NCBI RefSeq assembly: GCF_934754915.1 | Contig: NZ_CAKVKB010000188.1 | Span: 1 to 5,179, forward strand | Reading direction: 5' to 3' | DNA length: 5,179 nt | Source of the DNA: an uncultured Clostridium sp. | GTDB taxonomy: Bacteria; Bacillota; Clostridia; Clostridiales; Clostridiaceae | Shown here: piece after piece, positions 1-5,179 of the stretch | How positions within the stretch are numbered: the first letter of the stretch is position 1 | Layout of the letters: the number at the start of each line of letters is the position of its first letter | Notes under the pieces: generated by a model | The model's input: the letters and a program-made list of their open reading frames with translations, nothing else | What the model was told of the DNA's origin: nothing | Databases searched by the model: none | Translations under genes and position numbers: made by a program

Positions 1-101
1 TATAAACTCATATAATCAAAATCAACATATTATCTACGCTTGTCTTTAATATACATAATTGATTTTTTATATTTATACTAATATGAAAAATTCTTAACTA
101 T
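1..101. other. AT-rich flank, no gene seen
   Basis: This short stretch lies downstream of the broken phosphatase gene on the minus strand. It contains stops in all frames I followed and no recognisable RNA gene. I see no GC-containing hairpin followed by a T-run that would be a convincing terminator for the phosphatase, so where that transcript ends is unknown. Confidence 0.5.
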
Positions 102-678
102 CTAATTACGTATAACTTCTAATAATTTAAATTTTTTGTTTTCATATTCATATTTAAATATACAGCAATATACAGCAATTACTAAAATCTTTCTTTAATT
201 CCTCTGTAGGATCTTGCCAGTGTGATAAAAATTGAAGACATGCTCCTGCATGAGAGACAGCAAGTACAACTTTATTATCCTCTTTTTCCATAATCTCTGT
301 ACATGTTTGCACCATTCTTTTCCTTACCATTTCTCTTGATTCTCCTCCATAGGCAAGAAAAAATGTTCCAAAAACCTCTCTATCTTTGGGATTAAGGTCT
401 TCACTTTCACCCTCAAAAGTACCAAAATTCATTTCTTTTAAACCTTTTAATCTTGTGTATGGCATTTTATTTCCCAACACAATTTCAAGTGTATCACTAC
501 ATCTTTCTGAAGTTTAACAGTAGGCATGATCAATTTTTATATTTTTAAAATACTCTGCTGCTGCTTGAGCCTGTTTTACTCCCAATTCAGTAAGAGGTGA
601 ATCACAAGCTCCCTGAATTTTTCTTCTCAAATTAAATAATGTTTGTCCATGTCTCATTATATAAAATATCTTCTTCAT
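102..678 (-). pseudogene. Histidine phosphatase (phosphoglycerate mutase-like), disrupted by a nonsense codon and a frameshift
   Basis: The ATG at 678-676 follows a strong AAGGAGG (690-684) with 5 nt spacing. Reading opens MKKIFYIMRHGQT, with the RHG phosphohistidine motif at residues 9-11, the nucleophile being His10. Codon 55 (516-514) is TAA where relatives read Ser in a stretch like AYSSTSERA; here the reading is AYC-stop-TSERCSDTLE. Past the stop the same frame continues with the conserved Arg (ERC, R59), FGTFEGE (about 84-90) and the second catalytic motif SHAG (His143). A 10-bp tandem duplication at 157-179 then shifts the frame, ending translation at 156-154 with an abnormal tail (CILLYI). 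Removing one copy restores CIFKYEYENKK and a stop at 104-102, giving a 188-residue protein of normal family size. The family hydrolyses phosphate esters using the phosphohistidine; the substrate is not deducible. The motifs are otherwise clean, so the decay looks recent. A sequencing error cannot be excluded, but two separate lesions make it less likely. Confidence 0.88.
157..179. repeat. 10-bp tandem duplication (tatacagcaa x 2.3)
   Basis: The bases repeat with period 10 from 157 to 179, with core copies at 159-168 and 169-178. The repeat lies inside the 3' end of the phosphatase gene. Because 10 is not a multiple of 3, it puts the last 19 or so codons out of frame. Deleting one copy gives a protein end typical of the family, so the single-copy form is probably ancestral. 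Confidence 0.85.
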
Positions 679-720
679 TATATCCTCCTTTTATACCTTG
701 AACTGTTCTTTATTAATTTT

Positions 721-751
721 ATATTACACCTTTGAGTTAACTCCAAGTAAA
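721..751 (-). promoter_or_regulatory. MerR-type promoter and operator of the phosphatase gene
   Basis: Read on the minus strand, a -35 like TTTACT (751-746) and a -10 TAATAT (726-721) are separated by 19 bp. This spacing is too long for sigma-A alone and is typical of promoters that MerR-family regulators untwist. The spacer is occupied by an imperfect dyad, CTTGGAG-TTAA-CTCAAAG (747-730), a 7-4-7 inverted repeat with a single unpaired position per arm and a perfectly palindromic 10-bp centre. MerR-family operators of the AdhR type in Bacillus have this same 7-4-7 form between -35 and -10. Transcription would start near 714, giving a leader of about 36 nt. No MerR gene lies in the window, so the regulator and inducer are unknown. 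Using TTGGAG as -35 with TATAAA at 17 bp is an alternative reading. Confidence 0.68.
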
Positions 752-758
752 TATATTT

Positions 759-2108
759 TTAATTATTTTTTTTAAACTTTACTATATATGGATTTCTATA
801 GAATGCAAATACTAGCTGTAAACACATACAACACCATATAACAGGTTCACATATAATTACCCCAAAATATTTTAGTGATGGAATAAAAATAATTACAAAT
901 ATAATCTTTCCACTCAATTCTATAATACTTGAAACAAGAGGAACAACTTTTTTTCCTATTCCCTGGAGGGCATTTCTTAAATTAAGAAGTACACCTAAAA
1001 CACAGAAAAACGGTGCATTTATCATAAGGTATTTAGCTCCATTTTCAATTACTATTGACTCATTGGAACCAGACAATATTCTCACCATTGATTCTGCTCC
1101 AAAAAACAATATTACTGATATTATAATACACCATAAAAGAGAAAGAAGGTTTCCATAACGAACAGCCTTTATTATTCTGTCTCCCTGATCTGCCCCTTTA
1201 TTTTGTGATACAAATGTAGAAAGAGATAAGGATATTGTAGCTACAGGCATCATACAAAAAGAAAATAGTTTCCTTGCAGCTGTATGACCTGCAATTATAA
1301 GATATCCAAGTCCATTAATTGCTGTCTGTAATATAACAGTTCCTGCTGAAACAATAGATAACATAAATCCCATTGAAAGACCTTGTCCAAGTAACTCCTG
1401 ATAAAGTTCTTTATCAAAGACAAAATGTCTTTTTGAAGGAATAAGTATTGGGTTTTTCTTATATATATAAATCACACATAAAATAGCTGATATTCCTTGT
1501 GAAAGCACTGTTGCAACCGCTGCTCCAAATATCCCCATATTAAATTGAGTTATAAATAATATATCAAGAATTATATTAATCACTGATGATAATATTAGAA
1601 ATATAAGTGGCATTATACTATTTCCAATTGCTCTTAAAAGTCCTGCTGCAAGATTATATGCAAACATTACTCCTACACACATTGTAAGTGTAGATATGTA
1701 TGAATAGGACTCATATATTATTTCTGATGGTGTATTTAAAAATTTCAAAAGAGGAAACAAAAATAAATATGATATAATCATTATTAATACTGTTATGCAT
1801 ATTCCAATGACTATTGAACCAGCTACTGATTTTTTCAAAAGATCTTCATCCTTTGATCCATAACTTCTTGCAGTTACTATACTCAATCCATTTCCTATTC
1901 CAAGAGCAAAGCCTACAAGAAGATCATATACAGCTGTGCATGCCCCTATTGCTGCAAGTGATACATCTCCAAGATAATTTCCTACAATCATTGTATCCAT
2001 AGTATTATAAAGCTGTTGAAAAATATTTGAAATCAAAATAGGTATTGCAAAAATCAAAAGTGATTTCAATATGCTTCCTTTAAGTAAATCTGTCTTTAAA
2101 CTAATCAT
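759..2108 (-). CDS. MATE-family efflux transporter
   Basis: This is an integral membrane antiporter of the MATE (NorM/DinF-like) superfamily. Such proteins export cationic drugs, dyes or metabolites in exchange for Na+ or H+; the substrate here cannot be told from sequence. The 449-residue product has the usual family length and about 12 hydrophobic segments in two halves, joined by a polar loop around residues 217-240 (KKNPILIPSKRH). Family signatures occur twice, reflecting the internal pseudo-repeat: AIPILISNIFQQLYNTMDT (21-39) near the start, ARSYGSKD (80-87) matched by SQNKGADQGD (301-310), and GLLRAIGNSIMP (156-167) matched by NALQGIGKKVVP (379-390). The start at 2108 is chosen because GGAGG lies 6 nt upstream and the protein then opens MISLKTDLLKGS, as relatives do. 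A longer in-frame reading to 2204 adds 32 residues without an RBS. No terminator is evident before the phosphatase promoter downstream, so some read-through is possible. Confidence 0.95.
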   Translation of the reverse strand: MISLKTDLLKGSILKSLLIFAIPILISNIFQQLYNTMDTMIVGNYLGDVSLAAIGACTAVYDLLVGFALGIGNGLSIVTARSYGSKDEDLLKKSVAGSIVIGICITVLIMIISYLFLFPLLKFLNTPSEIIYESYSYISTLTMCVGVMFAYNLAAGLLRAIGNSIMPLIFLILSSVINIILDILFITQFNMGIFGAAVATVLSQGISAILCVIYIYKKNPILIPSKRHFVFDKELYQELLGQGLSMGFMLSIVSAGTVILQTAINGLGYLIIAGHTAARKLFSFCMMPVATISLSLSTFVSQNKGADQGDRIIKAVRYGNLLSLLWCIIISVILFFGAESMVRILSGSNESIVIENGAKYLMINAPFFCVLGVLLNLRNALQGIGKKVVPLVSSIIELSGKIIFVIIFIPSLKYFGVIICEPVIWCCMCLQLVFAFYRNPYIVKFKKNN

Positions 2109-2114
2109 AGTCGA

Positions 2115-2119
2115 CCTCC
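2115..2119 (-). promoter_or_regulatory. RBS fixing the MATE start
   Basis: GGAGG on the minus strand sits 6 nt before the ATG at 2108-2106. The upstream ATG at 2204 lacks such a site, and the 32 residues it would add do not look like a MATE N-terminus. This decides the 449-residue form. Confidence 0.85.
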
Positions 2120-2214
2120 AAACATAAATATACTGAATTATATAAAAATATATATGTAAGCTAAAAATCCCTATTTTATTATCAATAAATCTCATTAATA
2201 GCAATCATATAATT

Positions 2215-2243
2215 ACTATAATACTATAAATATTCCATGTAAA
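2215..2243 (-). promoter_or_regulatory. Candidate sigma-A promoter of the MATE gene
   Basis: On the minus strand TTTACA (2243-2238) and TATAGT (2220-2215) are separated by 17 bp, each one base off consensus. Transcription would begin near 2208, leaving a leader of about 100 nt before the start codon. The leader is AT-rich with no riboswitch or attenuator fold that I recognise. In DNA this AT-rich, promoter-like matches can occur by chance. Confidence 0.55.
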
Positions 2244-2250
2244 CATATAC

Positions 2251-2267
2251 TATAAAATAATTTTATA
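2251..2267. repeat. 17-bp AT palindrome (8-1-8)
   Basis: TATAAAAT-A-ATTTTATA is a perfect 8-1-8 inverted repeat just upstream of the candidate MATE -35. Its shape recalls Fur/PerR-family boxes (7-1-7), and it agrees with the Bacillus PerR consensus TTATAATnATTATAA at 10 of 14 positions. In sequence this AT-rich, a palindrome of A and T alone is weak evidence for an operator. Confidence 0.3.
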
Positions 2268-2399
2268 ATATTCTATTCTAATAGTAAAACTAAATAATAA
2301 TTCAAAAAATCTTGCATAGATTTCTTTATTAACTACAAATTATATGTCATTAAGTAAATAATATTTTTTTAATATCATGAATTTTCTTTAATAAATTCT

Positions 2400-2428
2400 T
2401 TGACTAATATGAAACGCAACAGTATAAT
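2400..2428 (+). promoter_or_regulatory. Strong sigma-A promoter of fprA
   Basis: TTGACT (2400-2405), a 17-bp spacer and a perfect TATAAT (2423-2428) form a near-consensus vegetative promoter. The start would lie near 2435, giving a leader of about 60 nt to the ATG at 2495. FprA genes of clostridia are known to be under the peroxide regulator PerR. I see no convincing PerR box over this promoter, only the direct repeat AATTATTA at 2431-2438 and 2448-2455 just downstream. Confidence 0.8.
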
Positions 2429-2483
2429 GTAATTATTAACAAATATCAATTATTATTTAAGTATTATTATCTATTTTATGAAA

Positions 2484-2488
2484 GAGGG
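2484..2488 (+). promoter_or_regulatory. RBS choosing the fprA start at 2495
   Basis: GAGGG lies directly against the ATG at 2489 but 6 nt before the ATG at 2495. Only the second has workable spacing, so the protein should begin MNNICISDS (388 residues) rather than two residues earlier. Confidence 0.75.
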
Positions 2489-2494
2489 ATGAGA

Positions 2495-3661
2495 ATGAAC
2501 AATATTTGTATATCGGATTCTATAAAATTTATAGGAGTAAATGATAAAACACTTGATTTATTTGAAAGCCAATATAAAATTCCAAATGGTGTTTCTTATA
2601 ATTCATATGTTATTTTAGACGAAAAAATTGCTATAATGGACACAGTTGATAAAAGAGCACAAAATGAATGGATGAAGAATCTTGAAACTGTTCTTGATGG
2701 GAAATTGCCGGACTATCTTATAGTTTCACATTTAGAGCCAGATCATGCTGCAAATATTAAAAATATTTCAGAAAAATATCCTGAAATAAAAATCGTTGGA
2801 AATAAAAAGATATTTGATATGCTTCCTCAATTTTTTGATATGAATATAGAGGATAAAAAAGTAGTAGTTTCTGAAGGAGATGAATTAAACTTAGGAAAAC
2901 ACACACTTCAATTTTTCATGGCTCCAATGGTTCACTGGCCAGAAGTTATGGTTGAATATGAAAAAACTGAAAAAATCTTGTTTTCAGCTGATGGATTTGG
3001 CAAATTTGGTGCTTTAGATGTAGAAGAGGACTGGACTGATGAAGCAAGAAGATACTATATAAACATAGTTGGTAAGTATGGTGCTCCAGTACAGACATTA
3101 TTGAAGAAAGCAGCTACATTAGACATAGAAACAATCTGCCCTCTTCATGGACCTGTTTTAAAAGAAAATTTAGGATTTTATATAGATAAATATAATACCT
3201 GGAGCAGATATATTCCTGAAGAAGAAGGTACTGTTGTTGCTTATGCTTCTATTCATGGAAATACTGCTGAAGCAGCTGAAAAAATGGTTGAAATTCTTAA
3301 GGAAAAAGGAGAAAAAAATGTTGTTCTATATGACTTGTCAAGAGCAGATATGTCAAAGGTAATTGCAGATTCATATCGTTTTGATAAACTTATAGTTGCA
3401 GCTGCAACATATGATGGAGGTGTTTTCCCTTGCATGGAAGATTTTATATGCCATTTAAAAAGCAAAAACTTCCAGAATAGAAAGGTTGGAATCATAGAAA
3501 ATGGTTCATGGGCTCCGATTGCCGGAAAAATTATGAAAGCTTCATTTGAGAAAATGAAAAATATATCAATCTGTGAAAATATAGTCACTATAACATCAGC
3601 TGTAAAACCAGATGATATAAATAATATTAATAATTTAGCAGATGAAATTTTAAAAAAATAG
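2495..3661 (+). CDS. fprA: Flavodiiron protein FprA (class A: diiron plus flavodoxin domains)
   Basis: This cytoplasmic enzyme reduces O2 to water and/or NO to N2O and protects anaerobes from oxidative or nitrosative stress. Electrons usually come from NADH via rubredoxin and its reductase. The 388-residue product has two domains. The N-terminal metallo-beta-lactamase-like domain (about 1-245) carries all diiron ligands: His79, Glu81 and Asp83 in HLEPDH, His147 in MVHWPE, Asp166 in SADGFG and His218 in PLHGP. The flavodoxin-like FMN domain (about 246-388) opens VVAYASIHGNTAEAA, with the phosphate loop at about 252-257, and has ENGSWAP (335-341) near the FMN. There is no C-terminal rubredoxin or NADH-reductase domain, so it depends on separate partners, none of which is in the window. 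Length and motifs are normal. It appears monocistronic: its own strong promoter lies upstream and a convergent gene follows. O2 versus NO preference cannot be read from the sequence. Confidence 0.96.
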   Translation: MNNICISDSIKFIGVNDKTLDLFESQYKIPNGVSYNSYVILDEKIAIMDTVDKRAQNEWMKNLETVLDGKLPDYLIVSHLEPDHAANIKNISEKYPEIKIVGNKKIFDMLPQFFDMNIEDKKVVVSEGDELNLGKHTLQFFMAPMVHWPEVMVEYEKTEKILFSADGFGKFGALDVEEDWTDEARRYYINIVGKYGAPVQTLLKKAATLDIETICPLHGPVLKENLGFYIDKYNTWSRYIPEEEGTVVAYASIHGNTAEAAEKMVEILKEKGEKNVVLYDLSRADMSKVIADSYRFDKLIVAAATYDGGVFPCMEDFICHLKSKNFQNRKVGIIENGSWAPIAGKIMKASFEKMKNISICENIVTITSAVKPDDINNINNLADEILKK

Positions 3662-3664
3662 CAG

Positions 3665-3706
3665 ACTTAAACTTTAAAATTGGTTAGATTCTGTCAATGT
3701 TTAAGT
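3665..3706 (+). terminator. Weak candidate terminator of fprA
   Basis: ACTTAAAC (3665-3672) pairs with GTTTAAGT (3699-3706) across a 26-nt loop, four bases after the fprA stop, and is followed by ATTTTG. A second 6-bp pairing, TGTCAA (3692-3697) with TTGACA (3710-3715), overlaps it and would compete. Both stems are AT-rich and the U-tract is short, so termination here would be inefficient. Confidence 0.3.
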
Positions 3707-3726
3707 ATTTTGACATATTAAAATAA

Positions 3727-3803
3727 AGTTTATCTGAATCTTTTATCAATGCAAACACTGAATTACACCTAATGTTCACATTGATATTAAATTCAGATTT
3801 ACT
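3727..3803. repeat. 77-bp imperfect inverted repeat between convergent genes
   Basis: Arms 3727-3751 and 3779-3803 pair at 20 of 25 positions around a 27-nt loop. The best blocks are ATCTGAAT with ATTCAGAT (outer) and ATCAATG with CATTGAT (inner). It ends 2 bp short of the minus-strand stop codon at 3806. The sequence beyond it is more T-rich in minus-strand RNA (TTATTTTAAT) than in plus-strand RNA. The simplest reading is a terminator for the minus-strand gene, possibly acting both ways. It could instead be a dispersed intergenic repeat; one copy in one window cannot tell. Confidence 0.55.
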
Positions 3804-3805
3804 AA

Positions 3806-4546
3806 TTATTCTATTCTGCTTCTGATAATTTTTTCAAGCTCTTCTCTATTTTCCATTCCACAAAATTTTAAAATTTCTTCAATAGATGAAAATTCATCTA
3901 TTTTTTCTCCTACATTACTTACATCACTTTCAGCAGCATCCTTATCTTCATAATTTTTAAGACTTAATCCTTTTTCCATTTTTGAAAGGCATTCACTACA
4001 TACAGAACCTTTAAAATCCATATATTTTTTATCTAATCCAACATTTATTTCAGGATAAAGATTAAAAAGAAGGTCTTTTAAATATATACATGAACAACCA
4101 TCGCATCTGCTTAAAAGAAATTTCTTAACAGGTATGTATTTAGAAATATATATTCTATAATATTCAGTATTATTTTCACTATACTTAATTATAGGAATCA
4201 TTATACTCATGTTATCATCATATAAAAACAAATAATCACTCTTCATATTTATCTTTAAATCTTTACTGTTTATAAAACATCCTTCAAATTCACTGCTTTC
4301 AAGTATATATTCATTTATATGAGAATCATATATTCCCTCAGCAATTAATTCTTCTTTTACTGATTCATCAGAAAATATATATCTATCAAGCATAACTCCT
4401 TCATAATCATATCTGTTTAATTTTTCGCCTGAAGAATTAGAACTATTTAAATATTCTGCCAGTTTTACTATATCTGAAACATATTCAAAACTTATAGCTC
4501 TATCTTCAATTCCTCTATTATCTTTTTTATATTTTAAATGTATCAT
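3806..4546 (-). CDS. Hypothetical protein with CxxCxC...CxxC cluster
   Basis: I do not recognise this family. From the ATG at 4546 the product is 246 residues, acidic, with no signal peptide or membrane segment, so probably cytoplasmic. The notable element is a cysteine set, RCDGCSC (Cys148, 151, 153) and, about 30 residues on, VCSEC (Cys183, 186). This is a spacing seen in zinc-ribbon-like or other metal-binding folds, with a spare cysteine. Two other cysteines (90, 229) stand alone. A Ser/Asp/Glu-rich linker (about 199-220) precedes a short C-terminal helical segment (SIEEILKFCG...EELEKIIRSRIE). The start at 4546 is preferred because GGAGG lies upstream of it, though 12 nt away, which is long. 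The ATG at 4576 would add 10 residues, but the GGAGG then falls inside the gene and no RBS precedes it. The gene follows a sensor kinase on the same strand, but a likely promoter lies between them, so a functional link is only a guess. Confidence 0.82.
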   Translation of the reverse strand: MIHLKYKKDNRGIEDRAISFEYVSDIVKLAEYLNSSNSSGEKLNRYDYEGVMLDRYIFSDESVKEELIAEGIYDSHINEYILESSEFEGCFINSKDLKINMKSDYLFLYDDNMSIMIPIIKYSENNTEYYRIYISKYIPVKKFLLSRCDGCSCIYLKDLLFNLYPEINVGLDKKYMDFKGSVCSECLSKMEKGLSLKNYEDKDAAESDVSNVGEKIDEFSSIEEILKFCGMENREELEKIIRSRIE

Positions 4547-4558
4547 ATGATTTTTCTT

Positions 4559-4563
4559 CCTCC
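4559..4563 (-). promoter_or_regulatory. RBS deciding the start of the Cys-rich gene
   Basis: GGAGG on the minus strand is 12 nt before the ATG at 4546-4544. The alternative ATG at 4576 lies upstream of this site and has only AT-rich sequence ahead of it. The spacing is longer than usual, so the start remains somewhat uncertain. Confidence 0.55.
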
Positions 4564-4569
4564 GTACAG

Positions 4570-4619
4570 ATATCATGTTTTATTTAATTATGATATACCA
4601 TATTTAATTTATGTTACAA
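4570..4619 (-). promoter_or_regulatory. Candidate promoter with an overlapping operator-like inverted repeat
   Basis: On the minus strand TTGTAA (4619-4614) and TATCAT (4595-4590) are 18 bp apart, which would start transcription near 4583, about 20 nt before the RBS. The -10 is overlapped by one arm of an inverted repeat: ATATCAT (minus strand, 4596-4590), then 13 bp, then ATGATAT (4576-4570). The arm centres are 20 bp apart, about two helical turns, as for a dimeric repressor bound at the start site. The matches are AT-rich and chance is possible. Confidence 0.4.
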
Positions 4620-4659
4620 GATTAAAATTATATTTAAAATTTATCTTATACCCCATCTT

Positions 4660-5179
4660 TTAATTTAAATCATATATATCCGAAAATTCAATATTAAACT
4701 TTTCTACTTTAGAATTGAGGCTTTTCACTGGAATATTTTTTGATTTACAGTTCATTAACTTTCTTATAGGAAGCTCTATACAGAATTCAGTTCCATATTC
4801 AACTTTTGTATTCACATAAACACTACCATTATGAAGTTCAACTAAAGATTTTACAAGCGCAAGTCCTATTCCAGTACCTTCAACGCTCCTAGTTAAAAGA
4901 TTTTCAGATTGAGTGAACCTTCCAAAAATCTTTTCTGCATCTTCTTTACTTATAATTGGACCATCATTTCTTATTCTTATTATTACTTTTCTACAATCTT
5001 TACTTATCTCCATATTTACATATATATTTCCATTACAAGATGTGAATTTTACTGAATTAGAAAGAATATTAAGAACTATTTTTTCTATTTGATCTGGATC
5101 ACAAGCAGTTATTATTTCTTCTTCTTGTGTATCAAATACTATATTTCTTTCACTGTTTTTTATATATGAAGCTAAAGAC
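4660..5179 (-). CDS. Sensor histidine kinase, C-terminal ATPase part (5' end beyond the window)
   Basis: The reading frame is open to the window edge, giving 172 visible residues. This is the HATPase_c catalytic domain of a two-component sensor kinase, which binds ATP and phosphorylates its own histidine. Visible boxes, numbered from the first full codon, are the N box DPDQIEKIVLNILSNSVKFT (27-46, Asn37 and Asn41), a G1 box variant NDGPII (71-76), the F box EKIFGRFTQ (82-90) and the G2 box GTGIGLALVK (101-110), ending in GTEFCIELP (129-137). In G1 the usual D-x-G-x-G reads N-x-G-x-I; Asn-for-Asp variants exist in working kinases such as VanS. The tail VEKFNIEFSDIY is, from memory, common in large clostridial PAS-type kinases. 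The His-box, sensor domains and response regulator lie outside. An internal ATG at 5013 is not the start, because it would cut away the N box. Confidence 0.93.
   Translation of the reverse strand, partial: SLASYIKNSERNIVFDTQEEEIITACDPDQIEKIVLNILSNSVKFTSCNGNIYVNMEISKDCRKVIIRIRNDGPIISKEDAEKIFGRFTQSENLLTRSVEGTGIGLALVKSLVELHNGSVYVNTKVEYGTEFCIELPIRKLMNCKSKNIPVKSLNSKVEKFNIEFSDIYDLN

Larger units (their letters stand above)
2109..2494. other. Divergent intergenic region between the MATE gene and fprA
   Basis: This gap of almost 390 bp separates two divergently transcribed genes. It holds one good promoter candidate for each (2215-2243 minus, 2400-2428 plus), a 17-bp AT palindrome at 2251-2267, and otherwise very AT-rich sequence. 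I found no small gene with an RBS, no tRNA and no recognisable riboswitch. The stretch of about 130 bp between the palindrome and the fprA promoter shows nothing I can name. Confidence 0.6.

Noticed and set aside
154..480. Separate 108-residue gene starting at GTG 480
   Set aside because: It begins mid-domain without an RBS and lacks the RHG catalytic motif. It is the 3' part of the disrupted phosphatase.
1814..2002. Plus-strand reading frame of 62 codons
   Set aside because: It lies wholly inside the MATE gene on the opposite strand, has no RBS, and its composition is that of an antisense shadow.
2109..2204. 32-residue N-terminal extension of the MATE protein
   Set aside because: No RBS at 2204, atypical residues for the family, and a strong GGAGG precedes the ATG at 2108.
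2109..2208. Riboswitch or attenuator in the MATE leader
   Set aside because: The roughly 100-nt leader is AT-rich with no conserved core or GC stem that I can match to a known class.
3253..3588. Minus-strand reading frame of 111 codons
   Set aside because: It is antisense to the flavodoxin domain of fprA, with no RBS and no recognisable motif.
3710..3715. TTGACA as a plus-strand -35 element
   Set aside because: No -10-like hexamer at 16-18 bp, and no plus-strand gene follows. It is better explained as part of a short stem.
1..5179. CRISPR array, tRNA/rRNA gene, insertion sequence or defence system
   Set aside because: I saw no regularly spaced repeats, cloverleaf, transposase or terminal-repeat pair. 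All large reading frames are explained by the listed genes.

Overview
This is a strongly AT-rich window with low-GC Firmicute gene style: GGAGG-type ribosome binding sites, sigma-A-like promoters and AT-rich codon use. The protein types (a rubredoxin-free flavodiiron protein, a clostridial-looking sensor kinase tail and a MATE exporter) suggest an anaerobic Clostridium or close relative. The genus is an inference from style and protein resemblance, not from a database match.

Layout. Positions 102-678 (minus) hold a histidine-phosphatase (phosphoglycerate-mutase-like) gene. It has a good start, RBS and promoter but is broken twice: an in-frame TAA at codon 55, and a 10-bp tandem duplication near the 3' end that shifts the frame. 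Its promoter at 721-751 has a 19-bp spacer filled by a 7-4-7 inverted repeat, the arrangement used by MerR-family activators. Upstream of it, also on the minus strand, is a complete MATE-family multidrug/cation antiporter gene (759-2108). A divergent intergenic region of almost 390 bp (2109-2494) carries one candidate promoter for each flanking gene and a short AT palindrome. On the plus strand, 2495-3661 encodes a complete flavodiiron protein (FprA) with all diiron ligands and a flavodoxin domain. It converges on a minus-strand gene of unknown function (3806-4546) that has a CxxCxC...CxxC cysteine cluster; the gap between them holds a 77-bp imperfect inverted repeat. Upstream of the unknown gene, and running off the right edge, is the ATPase end of a sensor histidine kinase (4660-5179).

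How the genes may work together. FprA is a stand-alone oxygen or nitric oxide scavenger with a near-consensus promoter. The MATE pump and the decayed phosphatase lie in the same orientation with no clear terminator between them, but the phosphatase has its own MerR-type promoter, so they were probably separate units. The kinase and the unknown Cys-rich protein are same-strand neighbours about 113 bp apart, and the unknown gene appears to have its own promoter. I see no CRISPR array, RNA gene, insertion sequence or phage gene. The window looks like ordinary clostridial chromosome. Its most notable points are the doubly damaged phosphatase under an intact regulated promoter, the unassigned Cys-rich protein with an operator-like repeat, and the convergent-gene inverted repeat.
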